64,000 nt of DNA from Mytilisepta virgata (GCA_028015205.1 CM051513.1:46380841-46444840); one strand, 5' to 3'; positions 31,868 to 44,172 are shown, counted from the first letter of the stretch. Translations and numbers: made by a program. The notes: generated from the letters alone by a model not told the origin.

Positions 31868-34800
31868 GTTAGTGTTATGGTTAAAACAAAAATGTCTTTG
31901 GCTAACAACAACATTTTGCTGAACTGTACCATAGCATCACAGGCACTTGTTTCTATCAATGGGTCGACTATCCATGGGAAGGTCGACTGTCCATATACAT
32001 GGATAGTCGACCTTCCCATTGATAGAAACAAGTGCCTGTGCATAGCAACTTGAAATCTTATCTTATTTTTTCTCCATTATGTAACTTTTTTAGGCCCAAA
32101 AATGCATTATTAACTGTCATGAAAATATGATACGAACTAGACAGAATAAAATTGCATTTAAAAGAAAGCAATATTTAAAAGCTTTTATACCCATTTTAGA
32201 AGCCATATAAACACTATGTTACTCACATTTATAATAATAATCGTACAAATGGGTACAGGTCGTAAAATTGTTGTAAACACAATTGTACACTTTCTTAGTT
32301 ATTTGGAAGGAAAATAACAGATGGTTTTGAAAGTTGTATGAAAGCAATTTTAAATTTCATTACACAGAGAAAACATATATGGTTTACATGATTACACAAT
32401 AAATATTCTTTGATTGGAGCTGATTTGTAGTACTTCAATGGGGTCGTTAAAGTTTGAAGTAAATTAAAACAACAATAAAATGTTTAAACAATCATTTTAT
32501 ATTGTTAACTAGAACAACAAGTTAATATTGAAGGTGGTAACAAGAACATCAAAAGCTGATGTGTTACGAGCATCAACTTTCTTTGGACGCAAATTATTTT
32601 GCTATATACAAAGAGACATCAACCCGACCAAAGAGCAGAAAACAGTTCGAAGCTACCAATGGGTCTTCAACGCAGCGAGAAAATCCCGCACCTGGAGGCG
32701 GGCTTCAGCTGGCCCCTAAACAATAATGTATACTAGTTCAGCAAAATGGACGGCACACTAAACTCCGAAACATAAAAATGAACCAAAATTAAGAAAACAC
32801 ACAAGACTAACAAAGGCTAGAGTTTGCTGACTTGGGACAGGCAAAAAAATGCTGCAGGGTTAAACATATTTTGTAAGATCTCAACCCTCCCCTATAATTG
32901 TTTGTGCTTTGTGTGTTTTTAATTGTATAATTTTATATAGTGCCAAATAAAAATTTAAATAAAATTAGACTTTAGCTAGTAGCATAATTGAAAAAAGGTT
33001 CCCTAATTTTTGCCAACTCGTACCCTAACGAGTTGGCAAAAATTAGGGAACGAGTTGGTAAAAATTAGGGTACGAGCTGGTAAAAATTAGGGAACGAGTT
33101 GGTAAAAATTAGGGTACGAGCTGGTAAAAATTAGGGAACGAGTTGGTAAAAAAAGGGGTACGAGTTGGAAAAGGTACAAGTTGACATGGAATCGTACAAA
33201 TAATATTTAAAAATGTCAATATTTGAAATCAGTCTTAAATGAGCATTTTAGAAATATTTTTGTAGCAACTTAGGTGAAATACAAAAGTAATTATACACGT
33301 AAAATTTTAAAGTTTGCCCGGCTTCCATTTAGGCCGTTCAAAGAGGGAGAATCCAATTTCATTTTTTTTAATCAGTAAAAACAATTAAGTACACCAAAAA
33401 CAAAGGAATGATAATTGATTTCAAATTTCTTTGAGATAAAAAGATAGAAAATACGAAGAATAGTGTTTGTTCTTTTAATTTATTGTCAACATAAGATGAC
33501 TAACAATGAAATACACATATGAGAGTGGACAACATTTGGCATTCACAGATGGTGGCTTTAACTTTGATTGGATTAAATTTACATGCAGTAATCTATTACA
33601 GTGCAAGTGATATAATTTTAACAATATGCAAGCGGTTTTATATTTAACAAATAATATCCGTTCGCAGGTAAAACATTTTTGAATGCGCGTAAGTTTTCAT
33701 CCAAATACTCAAACTGGGGTATACTATTATTCTCCAATTGGGGTATTATATCCCAATTAGGGGTTATTCCAAACCTGGTAGTGTTGCATTGCCATGTGTT
33801 CTGAAACACATCTTTCAAATATTTTGATTGTAATGAAAGTACTACATATGTAAATTGTAAAATTCCCACATTTTGATTTAAAGCCTCAGGCACTTTTTCT
33901 TTCATTATCAAAATATTTTTCTATAATTATCGATTGATATTAAATATTTACAAGCTTAATGAATTCATATTGCAGTGCAAATCATTAAAGTATATTACCC
34001 AAGTGTGAAAGCATTATAAATTTAATATACTAAAAAAAAGAAAATGTACATGGCAATGATATTATATTTGCACGTACAAAAAAAAATCTGGATTTGAAGA
34101 AAATTTAATTTAAATATAAAGATAATTCAGTTTCTATAGTAATATTGGCAAACATTTTTTATATATACACATTGAAATAAGCATGAAAATGACACATTAA
34201 ACAGGTTTTACAATATAGATCTAGTGATGGGCAACTCAATAGCAATGACAGCCATTGATGGGCAACTCAATGGCAGTCATGTACAGCCAGTGATGGGCAA
34301 CTCTATGGCAGTCATGTACAGCCAGTGATGGGCAACTCATGTACATTTGTACAGCCAGTGATGGGCAACTCAATGGCAATCATGTACAGCCATTGATGGG
34401 CGACTCTATGGCAATGTACAGCCAGTTGTGAGTAGCCCCAATGGCTATGTACAGCCATTGATGGGTGACTCAATGGCAATGCATAGCCAGTTGTGAGTTG
34501 CTCCAGTGACACTGCACAATGGGCGACTCCAAGTGGTGATGAAAGAAAACCTGGTGTTAATAAAAGCAACCACAAATCCAAAATAAACAGTGTTCTATAC
34601 GTTTTGTACAAGGGGATTTCACTAAAATCTGTCATACAACTCTGCTTTTCAAAAGATTTAAATACATACATGTATGTAATTGTTTGAATTTATTAGATGT
34701 ACAATGTACAATATAATTGTACTACTAATTTTGTTTTGATTTCATATGCAGCTCTGGATGAGGTTATTTATCTCGTTATTTAGATATTCGTAAGATTATC

Positions 34801-37800
34801 TTAAGAGAAATACAATATGCAACTGTGGAAGGAACAAAAGGCCGTCTGTGTGAGTGACCTGTGTATATAAACCTTGTGAAACCTTGAAGTAAAGGAACAA
34901 ATGTGTTGCTGTATTTTATGATTGAAAACAACGTTTTTACAAAAATTGAAATGTAGGGAGGAATAGGTTTTATTTTAGTCAATATTTATAATAATCAGTG
35001 ACTGACCACTGGCAAATATTTGACTCCATAAAATTGAGTGTTTTAGGGTAGCTACGGTCTGAAAATGTCTGCCCTTCAGAACATATTTTTCATAATTAAA
35101 ATACTTTAATTAATTTGAATTGTATTTTCACATGCCTGACAGGTGGAATTAATTGAGTTGTAACTAATAAAGATGTACTTACCTGATTTTGTTCAATCAT
35201 GAAGTTGGGAAACCATATATGTTTTGCTTATGGAATGTTTAATATAAAAGGGGGATTACTCTTCATCTGAGACTTTCTTATATTAGGTATAACATCCTAG
35301 GGTTCCATTAGATGTGCACAAAAACTATGAAATTATATATTTACAAATTTTAGGATAGATAGACATTTTTAACATTTTAAACTGTTGATAGAATAGAGAA
35401 TGGAAACGGGGGATATGTCAAAGAGACAAAAACCCGACCAAAGAGCATATAAATAGCTCAAGGCTACCAATGGGTCATGAACACAGCGAGAAAATCCCGC
35501 ACCTAGAGGCGGGCTTCAGCTGACCCCTAAACAATAATGCATGCTAGTTCAGCAAAATGGACGGCACACTAATGTACATTTATTTTCATATGGAAAATTC
35601 CAGTTCATAATTATATTTGATGTAGGAAGAGATAAGCTTTACAAAAAAAAAACAGTCAGCTTTTTATGTTTAGTTTGGCAAATCAATAAGGTGGATTAAT
35701 CTTGACCATGAAAAATGTATTAATTGTCTAGCAATTTAGATGTTTAAAAAAATTAAAAATTCTTTCATGAGCTTAGGTTTACAGACAGTAGCTTTGTATT
35801 TTACTGTAAATATTCTTGTTTGTTGATGGGAAATGCATCTACCCACAATCTTGTAAACAGTGTTCTCCGAATCAAACAAGAATTAGATTTTTCACTTAAT
35901 TTCCAGCTTACACATATCTTCTTCTACTTCAGGTGATGTTTGTTATGGTTTTTAGATCTATCACTAGTTTTATGTTGTAATTTTGTTGTGTATTTCCAGT
36001 GGAGCGTGAGGGTACGAGCCTCGGTACAGAGAACTTCGCAATGCAATCCTTGCTGAGGTTTCTACAGCCGATGTAAATGGAACAGTTGGAAGATCTTGTA
36101 AGTAAGGGGGTACAGAACACCTAAGGGAGTTAACTCTTTAAAGATCAGCTGAACGTTTTAATCACATACTATTAGTCAAAAAGAGAAATCAAGCTTCTCA
36201 ATGATCAAAATTAATGTTTGCCAAACTGCTATATATCCAGTGAAATTGTGTGGTTCAAATTTCTTGAAATTTTATATTATTATCAACAGGTCAAACGAAG
36301 TATTTCTTTAAAATTTTATGAAAAATGAACGAACCAAGTCTATTTTAGTCAAAGTGTTGGGAACCCCCTTAATTGTTTAATTAAAAGAAAGGGAAGCAAC
36401 CCAAAAATATTTGTATCAGAATACTATCTATATGTAACATAGCCAAAACCAGGTCAGTTCAAGAAATTACAGTTCATCAGGGCTCTAAGTGGCACCTTAT
36501 TCAGTCAACATAGCGACTAAAAATAGGTTTGGTGCCTTGTAATTCATGATATTGAGTTGCCAAATTGGCCGTTCAATTTTTAGTCCAGCACTGGTAGTTT
36601 TGTTAAAAACTAGCCGTGCTGGAGTATTGTTAACACGACGATCTATTGAGCCAAAGTACCCCCAATCTGCAAATAGTTCCTATGAACTCAATACAATTTT
36701 AAATCAAGGTACAATGCATAGGGTTGCATGCGTTATTCACTGAAAAATAACATATATAGAAAGATAACTCTATCGAATAACAAATGGGTGTTGGAGAACT
36801 CTTTTGAGTCAAGCAAACTTTAGCATATGAATATGAAAAAATACAGAAGTGCGAAAGCGAGGGAAATTCAATTTAATTTACAACCAAGATTGTCCGTAAT
36901 ATTGTTACCGGCTGGTGACAGTCGGTAATTTTAATATTTTCAGTAATTTAATTACTTTCAGTCCTCACCGAGTGTTCATTTCGTCATTCTTAACCATTTC
37001 AACCATTTACTGCATTAAAAATACTTGTAATGAGAACGATTTTAAAATATATTTTATTGATTTGTTTTCTACCTGGAAGTTATCTTTCGAAAAAAATACT
37101 AAATACATATTTTCAGTAATTTAATTACTTTCAGTCCTCATCGAGTGTTCATTTCGTCATTCTTAACTATTTCAACCATTTACTGCATTAAAAATAGTTG
37201 TAATGAGAACGATTTTAAAATATATTTTATTGATTTGTTTTCTACCAAGAAGTTATCTTTCGAAAAAAAATACTAAACACATATTTTCAGTAATTTAATT
37301 ACTTTCAGTCCTCATCGAGTGTTCATTTCGTCATTCTTAACCATTTCAACCATTTACTGCATTAAAAATACTTGTAATGAGAACGATTTTAAAATATATT
37401 TTATTGATTTGTTTTCTACCTGGAAGTTATCTTTCGAAAAAAATACTAAACAAGTTCGGAATGGACTTGTATATTCATGTTTCTGCATCGTGTTTCTCAG
37501 AGGAATAAATTTGAAATATTTAAATTTTTTAGAAAACAAATCCTCTTATTAGATATTAAAATGTTATGGTTATATATATTCTAACAAGACGAATGTCAAC
37601 AAACGTTGAACACGTGTAGTAAAAATGATTTGTGAGATGCTCCAAAACTTTTGGTCACGTGTTGCGAATTTGTCAACTGTATGGCGGGTCGATTAGAGTT
37701 TGCTGCCGTTTTCGACTTTGACACTAAAACACCTATTTGAAGGAACAAGAAAGATAATTTTTTGAAAGCAAAATAAAGTAACGATGCCGAAAGTATGACA

Positions 37801-40800
37801 TTATGTTTTCCTATTCTTAACATGCATACGCCAGGTCGGTCTTGTGCCAAAATTGTGGGGTCAAAAATGAGGACGGAACGAAACAAATTCTATTTTCTGG
37901 ACGATCTTCCAATTATACTAAACATTGTTGTGTTTTGATAAAAAAAAAATTAAGATGGCTATGTGTATGTATTGTAAAAGTCCAAATTGATGGTCAGCTG
38001 TCATATTTATCCACCCTCTCAAACATCTTGACATTCAAATAACTATGAAATGGTTGATATCTCAACTCTAAACGTATTTTGTTTCTCCTTACAACAAGAC
38101 GCACATTCATTTGTGTATGAGGGGTACCTAGGGTTGGTCTTTATATATTTGAAACAATCGAGATTCCCACTCTATAATTATATCTGAATTTTGAATATCC
38201 TTTAATTTGTGAATTTTAGTTTCAGTACTTTTAGTATCTTCTTAAAGTTATGCGAAATGGTAGAGAATTTTTTTTATAAAGGACCCAGTGAACAATTATA
38301 CATCTGTTTGTAGTAATTCAAAATCAATTGCTAATAAGTATGTCTGAAATAATTCATTTACATCCATTTTTTTTAATTCGCGAAAATAAAATTGATGCCT
38401 CATTTTAAAAATCCTTTTTAAAAATCAACTAAATAATAATGCCTGTTACAGTGGGATGTTAGCATCAGTGCTGGAAAAAAGCACTTCGTGCTATGTTTAA
38501 TTTTTGCATCCTGTGAAATCCGGATTTTAATTGACTTCTGTCCCGCATGCATTTGAATGTGAAGAAAAAAATTGTCCCGCATGCATTTGAATGTGAAGAA
38601 AAAAATGATTGTGTCATGCGCAGGTACATATATGACACATATTAATAGCCACATGGCTATGCGACAAAGTCTGTTCAAAAAGTACATTATTTTTGCGAAT
38701 TTTCATATCTGTTTGTCAGTTATTTGCACTTAGAAATTTAGTCAGGTGCATACCAATTTTGTTCGGTGTCTGAAATGGCACCTTAACCAAACCTGTTCAT
38801 AGAGGCCTGTTTATTTTACAGCACTGAATGTGTAGTAAATGTTGTGATGATGGGCTGGCTTTTCTTCATGTCATTTTTAGCTCACCTGTCCTAAAAGGAC
38901 ATGTGAGCGTTTGCCATCACTTGGCATCCGTCGTAAACTTTTTCAAAGATCTTCTCCTCTGAAACAACTAAACCAATTACAGCCATACTTAGTCTGAATG
39001 ATCCTTAGGGTATCTAGAATAAAGTTTATGTTTTATTTTCTTGTCCGTCGAGAAACATGGCCACAGTGACTAAAAATAGAACATAGGGATGAACTGTAGT
39101 TTTTGGCTTATATCTTAAAAACTAAAGCATTTAGAGAAAAACTGACGGTAAAAATGTTCATCAGATCAAGATCTACCTGCTGTGAAATTTTTCAGACGAA
39201 TCGGTCATCCCATTTTTGGGTTATTGTCCCTGAATTGTTTATTTTAAGGAAATTTTGCAGTTTTAGGTTATTAACTTGAATATTATTATAGATAAAGACA
39301 AACTATAAACAGCAAAAATGTTCACCAAAGTAGATCTACAAATAAAACAATGTAACCAAAATGGTCAGTTGACTCCTTATAAGAGTTTATGCCCTTGAAA
39401 GATTAGTTACATGTGAACAGAAAATAATGGTCTGACATATTGTCACAGATGTTAAGAGCATAACTTGATATAAATTAATTGGTAGCTGTACAAGTAAAAT
39501 GGAGGGTAAATGGTCAAGGTCATTTTAAAAGTCCATAGCAACAATGAAAAACTCCCTAGCAACATTATATATTTGGGTTAAGGACCTTACCCGTGCAAGT
39601 CAAAAAGAAAGGTCAAGAGTCAAGGTCATTGAAAAAGTTCATAGCAACCATTTACATGTATATTTGGGTTTAAGTCAAAATGGAAGCTAAGAGTCAATGC
39701 CATTGAAAAAGTCCATAGCAACCGATGAGAAAGTCTCTAGCAACCATATCCACGGTATTTGGCTTCAGGATTCTATATCTTAGCCATACAGGTCAATATT
39801 AAGGAGAAAATAGTGACGGTATACATTAAATAGCAAAAATAATCATTGATGCAAGATCTACACAAAATATAACAGGTGAGCGATTCAGGCTCTTGGGAGC
39901 CTCTTTTTGATAGGTATCCTTGTGGGTAATAATTACTGTGTGCCCCAAAAAGTAGTGGCTTTGATATTTTTGTGTACATTTCATGACATTACAGACACTC
40001 AATAGGTATATATGTCCTAAAGGAAATCAGACTTGCACATTTTCAAGATCTCATTCATAGTTGGTGAAAATTAATGAATTCAACACAAAGCAGAAAATTC
40101 TGCATTGGAGAAGGTATTACGACAGGCTCTCTGCTGTTTCTGATATTCGTTTTGATATTAAACATAGATTTTTTTGTTCTTTTTTTCAGCCTCATTTGAA
40201 GTAACAGTTAATGACAAGCTGATTTTTTCCAAACTAAAACTAGGGGGATTTCCTGCAGCAGAGGATGTAAGTAAATATAAAATACCCCATGACCACCCTC
40301 CAGATTTTTCATGAACAGTTTGGATGGTTCAATTTTTACTTTTTTAGAAAATATTATTACCCATTAGTTTAACATAGTGTAGACAAAAAAGAATTGTTTG
40401 TATTTTTGTTTAGTTTGAGTTTTACGCCGTTTTCAGCAGATTTGGCTATTTTGTGGCAGCCAGTTTTTATTGGTGGAGGAAGCCGGAGTACCCGGAGAGA
40501 ACCACCTACCTTCGGTGGGAAAATTGGCAATCCTTGTCAATTAAGATTGGAGTCGAACACACCCCACCACAGGTGAGATTCGAACTCACAACCTCAGCGT
40601 TGACAAAAAAATAATTGAAAAAGGGAATAAAAAATCACTAAAAATTCCTCATTCCTTAGACAGTTTATAAAAAACGTTTCAATCATCCTTCTTTTGATTT
40701 TTCAACAATTTATCGGAAAACTGTCACTGTAATCTAATTGGTTGTAATCGGAAGGATATTCATAATTACTACCAGTAATAATCATAATATCAGAGGTGTT

Positions 40801-41746
40801 AACTGCTACATATTTTAAATGCAAACTATAAGGACCACGCATTTTATTCAGGAGGTACAGTTTCTGGTTCATTTCAGAAATTAATTTATTTCCACCAAAT
40901 GCTTGAATGAGCGGTGTAAGAGACCACATATAAAACGCGATAGAGATAGAGATTTCAGCGGCTAATTAATCGTCTGTATTACTGATTTTTAAAAGTATGT
41001 AACGAAAGGTAGTTTAAAGCGTGCTTGAAGAAATTATAAGAAGATGTCAGCTACGGCGCTCAGTTGATACTACTGAAAAATACTGAGAAAATGGTTATTA
41101 CTACTGATAGACTGAAATGGTCATCAATACCTCTGTAATATATACAAAAAACAAAACAAAACAAAATGGAGAAGGTCAATAATGACATACCAATCTATCA
41201 ATCCCACACCTTACTGAATCCAGAAAAAAGATAACATAAAAGAGCATGAAACACAAACATACACACAACAGATTGTCTGTAATCTGACTTGGTTCATACA
41301 CTGAACAGAAGTGTGGTTAAACCAGTTTTATGGGTACCCAAACCTCTCCCTTATCTATATATCCAGTCACTAGCATGAAAGATCACAAAAAAAATCATCT
41401 TTCCTGACATGCAAGTGAATAAAACTTACATGTACTATAAAAGCCAATACAGTATGATTACCAACAAGGTGACCACTTTCTAGAACTGAAAAAATTGGTT
41501 AGACGATACAAAATTTTGATAGCAGGGTCAGAATGTGCTTGTTTTAACTGTAAAACTAGCTATTAGGCTGGCATAGCTGCAGGTCGGATACTGTTGTACT
41601 ATTAAACAAAATGAAACAAATTAAATGCTCTATTAAACAAAGCTCTTTTGACGTTACAGGTTATTGCAAGTATCAGAGAAGCAGAAAAAGGAGTGGAGCC
41701 TAAAGAGATCACCACAGCTCAAAGTCCAGGATGCAACATTTTGTAA
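31839..41746 (+). CDS. SELENOW-like: Selenoprotein of the SELENOW/MIEN1 (Rdx) family, four exons
   Basis: The model is join(31839..31867, 36000..36097, 40190..40266, 41660..41746), 96 residues including one selenocysteine. The N-terminal strand reads MGVKVHIEYC, then GA-Sec-GYEPRYREL, giving a CxxU redox motif. The Sec codon is the TGA at 36007-36009. The C-terminal half (SFEVTVNDKLIFSKLKLGGF, then EKGVEPKEIT) matches the MIEN1/C17orf37 half of the family, and the last four residues CNIL form a CAAX-like prenylation signal, as MIEN1 has. All junction phases agree (2, 1, 0) and each donor/acceptor is good: TTG|GTTAGT, TTTCCAG|, CTT|GTAAGT, TTTTTTCAG|, GAT|GTAAGT, GTTACAG|. A SECIS lies 134 bases after the stop. 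Known: Rdx proteins are small thioredoxin-fold redox proteins. Inferred: a membrane-tethered selenoprotein. Ordinary gene callers would truncate it at TGA. Confidence 0.92.
31938..32040. repeat. Long hairpin with one duplicated arm segment
   Basis: CACAGGCACTTGTTTCTATC... at 31938 pairs perfectly with its complement ending at 32040. The left arm has an extra 15 bases (TCGACTATCCATGGG), a duplication of the inner segment. It lies in intron 1 of the selenoprotein gene, 70 bases after exon 1. The mirrored ORFs on both strands are artefacts. Confidence 0.92.
32606..32900 (-). repeat. Abundant dispersed repeat, copy 3
   Basis: Reverse-complement of the 50864-51189 copy. Contains CCGCACCTGGAGGCGGGC and AGTTCAGCAAAATGGACGGC. 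It sits in intron 1 of the selenoprotein gene. Confidence 0.85.
32998..33178. repeat. 22-bp tandem repeat headed by a perfect hairpin
   Basis: A perfect inverted repeat with 24-nt arms (32998-33021 and 33028-33051, six-base loop) opens the array. The right arm, ACGAGTTGGCAAAAATTAGG + GA, then continues as about six tandem 20-22-bp units (GGTAAAAATTAGGG.ACGAG) to about 33178. Confidence 0.93.
34215..34520. repeat. About 30-35-bp degenerate minisatellite
   Basis: Units of the type GATGGGCAACTCAATGGCAG + TCATGTACAGCCAGT repeat about nine times with length changes. The minus-strand ORF at 34312-34671 runs through it and is not a gene. Confidence 0.88.
35392..35575 (-). repeat. Abundant dispersed repeat, copy 4
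   Basis: Starts TAGAATAGAGAATGGAAACG, contains CCGCACCTAGAGGCGGGC, in intron 1 of the selenoprotein gene. Confidence 0.85.
36000..36097 (+). CDS. Selenoprotein gene, exon 2 (Sec codon)
   Basis: It enters in phase 2 and holds the TGA at 36007-36009 read as selenocysteine, then GYEPRYRELRNAILAEVSTA. The donor CTT|GTAAGT is near-consensus. Confidence 0.92.
36938..37452 (+). repeat. Three tandem copies of a 174-bp unit
   Basis: The phrase GAGTGTTCATTTCGTCATTC occurs at 36970, 37143 and 37317 (spacing 173 and 174). Units are over 95% alike by eye. Copies 1 and 3 share one translated frame (FISSFLTISTIYCIKN), but nothing suggests coding use. They lie in intron 2 of the selenoprotein gene. Confidence 0.92.
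37460..38870. other. Intronic, no gene; 34-bp direct duplication
   Basis: Part of intron 2 of the selenoprotein gene. A perfect duplicate of TGTCCCGCATGCATTTGAAT + GTGAAGAAAAAAAT stands at about 38540-38607. Nothing else is recognised. Confidence 0.5.
38875..39905 (-). repeat. Dispersed repeat, 'AGCTCACCTG' family, reverse orientation
   Basis: Left edge TTTTTAGCTCACCTGTCC, right edge AACAGGTGAGCGATTCAGGC. The interior repeats text seen at 3690-4565 in reverse complement. Intron 2 of the selenoprotein gene. Confidence 0.82.
40190..40266 (+). CDS. Selenoprotein gene, exon 3
   Basis: 77 nt, phase 1 in, phase 0 out. It encodes the central SFEVTVNDKLIFSKLKLGGF strand-helix region, with a strong polypyrimidine acceptor and GAT|GTAAGT donor. 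Confidence 0.92.
40397..40601 (-). mobile_element. SINE family 2, 5'-truncated copy
   Basis: Minus-strand body with box B (GAGTTCGAATCTCACC in reverse) retained but box A absent. Imperfect target duplication GACAAAAAAGAATTG / GACAAAAAAATAATTG flanks it. It lies in intron 3 of the selenoprotein gene. Confidence 0.85.
41660..41746 (+). CDS. Selenoprotein gene, exon 4
   Basis: Phase 0 entry; VIASIREAEKGVEPKEITTA, then QSPGCNIL and TAA. The C-terminal Cys-aliphatic-aliphatic-Leu-like tail suggests prenylation. Confidence 0.92.
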   Translation, partial: VIASIREAEKGVEPKEITTAQSPGCNIL

Positions 41747-41867
41747 ACAGGAAGTACAAAGAATTATGGGAACAATAGGAACAAAAAAATGATCACAATT
41801 GTAATATTCATGTAAATATATCAACTTTTAAAATCTGTCCTTGGTTGCGATATGTTATATCCAGAAA

Positions 41868-41934
41868 TGAGTCTCTTTTTATGAAGACAAAAACAAAAAG
41901 TTCCTGTTTTTGTCGGATGTCATTAGAGAAAATG
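41868..41934 (+). promoter_or_regulatory. SECIS element (type I-like)
   Basis: The 5' core ATGA is at 41881-41884. A perfect 10-bp stem is formed by GACAAAAACA (41886-41895) and TGTTTTTGTC (41905-41914). The 9-nt loop AAAAGTTCC supplies the unpaired AA about 11 nt after the core. The 3' core GGAT is at 41915-41918. A lower helix can form between GTCTCTTTTT before and TTAGAGAAAA after. It directs UGA recoding as Sec in the upstream gene. Confidence 0.92.
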
Positions 41935-42546
41935 TTTTAGATGAACATATACCAACTGAAAATGATTTTATGGTTGTTTTAACAGCACCCATCTCATATT
42001 ATATGTATGTTTTCTGGTGAAATCCTCAAATTGTCTATTCCAAATTTTTGGTACATCTGAATTGTCTCCCTTTTACGAACTTTCATATAATTAATTTTTT
42101 TGTCCTTCACGTTAAATACCAGTCACCTTCTGTCAGGGAATGTAACTCTTACATATGGGAGACAACTCCAATAACCGAAAGTGGGGAATTTGTAGACCTT
42201 TCTTTCCGTGTAGTAGGATTTCACTCAAATCAAAATGGAAAACTGTTTGGATAGGAAATGGGAATTGACCACTTCCCAATGAACATTTGTTACCTCCCCT
42301 TATTTCTAACTATTTGAACATATGAAATCCGTGCAAAATTTAACCTGTACAAGCATGTAGAACCTATTTTGTGATAAAAATAGCCATAAATTATTCCTAT
42401 GTGAACAGAAATAATACATTCTTTGATATCAATTTTAACAAGATGATCTGAGTTTTATCATAATTGTAATTTATTCATTAGACGTACATGCATGAAAGTT
42501 TCATGTGGCACACCTGCTTCCCATTTATCCATATCTACTTACAATT

Positions 42547-42817
42547 CGGGGGGCCTCGGTGGCCGAGTGGTCTAGGTAGTTCTTCATGACTACTAATGAT
42601 CACTAGCCTGTCAACGCTGAGGTTGTGAGTTCGAATCTCACCTGTGGCAGGGTGTGTTTGACTCTGATCTTAATTGACAAGGATTGCCGATTTTCCTACC
42701 GAAGGTTGTGGTTCTCTCCGGGTACTCCGGCTTCCTCCACCAATAAAAACTGGCCGCTGCGAAATAGCCAAATGTACTGAAAACAGTGTAAAACCCCAAT
42801 TAAACGAATAAACAAAA
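42547..42817 (+). mobile_element. SINE family 2, full-length copy
   Basis: The head CCTCGGTGGCCGAGTGGTCT resembles a Leu/Ser-type tRNA with box A, and GAGTTCGAATCTCACC is box B. The shared body and an AAACAAA-like tail follow. Target duplication ACTTACAATT at 42537-42546 and 42818-42827. Not a tRNA gene: the anticodon arm is disrupted and a long body follows. Confidence 0.93.
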
Positions 42818-42834
42818 ACTTACAATTTGCACCA

Positions 42835-44172
42835 ACTTAAACTGTTATAACTTTTATTGCAAATCAAACCCTGACGGGTTGAGCAAATACAAACATTTAC
42901 ATATTATACACAATATATAAAATACATAACACAAGAGTCATACATAAATAAAGTTATTATAGTTCCAAATATGTTTGCACTTGACCAATACGGATCTCAT
43001 TTTCCCAATTCAAAATACTGCTTTATAAATCAACAACACAGGACAAAACATTCATATCTGGATTTAGAATAATTTGTAATTTATCTAGAGAGCCAAGCTG
43101 GTTTTAAATAGGGTTTTTTGCACATTTATAATATCATTTTGAAACTTTATTCGTATTTCCTTATTGATTTTGCAATTTAAAAAGAAATGATATTCATCAT
43201 CAAGAATATCACAAATTTTGCATGTTCTTCGTTCACGGGGTATCTTTTTATAGTGTTCCAGCTCCACCTCTAAATTATTATTATCACTGATACGAAATTT
43301 TGTTAATAATCTACAGCTGTTAAAATTATTCAATTTGAAATAGTCTGCCTGAACTAAATCTGCTTTCAATTTACTGTATAAGTATAGTTTTGAACTATTG
43401 TCAAATTTGTTTATTTTCTCTAGAATGAGTTCACCATAAAAGTCTTTAACAGCTTTTTTGCTCTTATTTTTCACTTTATTCTTTACTTCTTGAAAAGTTA
43501 TGTAAATATTTTCAAGATAATTTTTATCTAAATTAATTTCAGTTATTATAGAGGTGGCAAAGCTGTGCCAAATGTACAAGGCCCTCCTCATTCAATTTTT
43601 TATTTAAATTAAATGCATCTTTTACTAAGGGGTTAATGTTTTGTATATTAATTCTAGAATAAAAGGTGATTACTTGAGTTGTGATGAATGTCTACCGAGT
43701 TCAGCTTTAGCTACAAAGTTACTTACGTTTTTTCTAACTCCCAATATAGATTTGCAAAACCTAATATGTATTTTTTTCAAAAGCATATTTATCTGCTAAT
43801 GACAATTTATCACATAGTGTTCCATTGGCTCTAGACCTCTGTATTGATTTGAAATACAGAAAAATAATCGTCCATAAACCAAACTTAGCTATTATATAAT
43901 ATAACAGGTCTGATCAAAGTATCAAATAATTTACAAGCAACGTTAACCGGGACATGCTTAAAATTTGACATATATTTTCTCAAGGAAAATAGAACTTTTA
44001 GTTCCTTTTTTGAAAGTTCTTGTATTGACTTTTAAATTTCCCTTTACTATCAATAATATTTAACAATACCATCTTAAATTTTTTACCTACCTCATATGAT
44101 TTTGAGTGTGAGTATTTGTAATCTCTAACCTTTACAGCTCTTTCATTATACATATTACTACATATTTGGCAT
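42835..44172 (-). pseudogene. LINE (CR1/jockey-like) 3' half, decayed
   Basis: The 168-codon frame at 43591-43085 contains LLTKFRISDNNNLEVELEHY, then KKIPRERRTCKICDILDDEY and HFFLNC, the Cys/His tail of such polyproteins. Upstream (about 43990-43690, minus strand) other frames give SLRKYMSNFKHVPVNVACKL, FDTLIRPVILYNS and KSILGVRKNVSNFVAKAELG, all of reverse-transcriptase C-terminal type. The 3' tail ends GTCAGGGTTTGATTTGCAAT near 42860. Several frameshifts and stops; MITE A copy 2 cuts it at 44178. Confidence 0.87.

Noticed and set aside
36007..36009. Premature stop making the SELENOW-like gene a pseudogene
   Set aside because: The TGA is at the Sec position of CxxU, the remainder is intact with good splicing, and a full SECIS follows.
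42547..42650. tRNA gene (Leu/Ser-like head)
   Set aside because: Boxes A and B are tRNA-like, but the sequence continues into a shared SINE body and tail with a 10-bp target duplication. The same head recurs at other loci.
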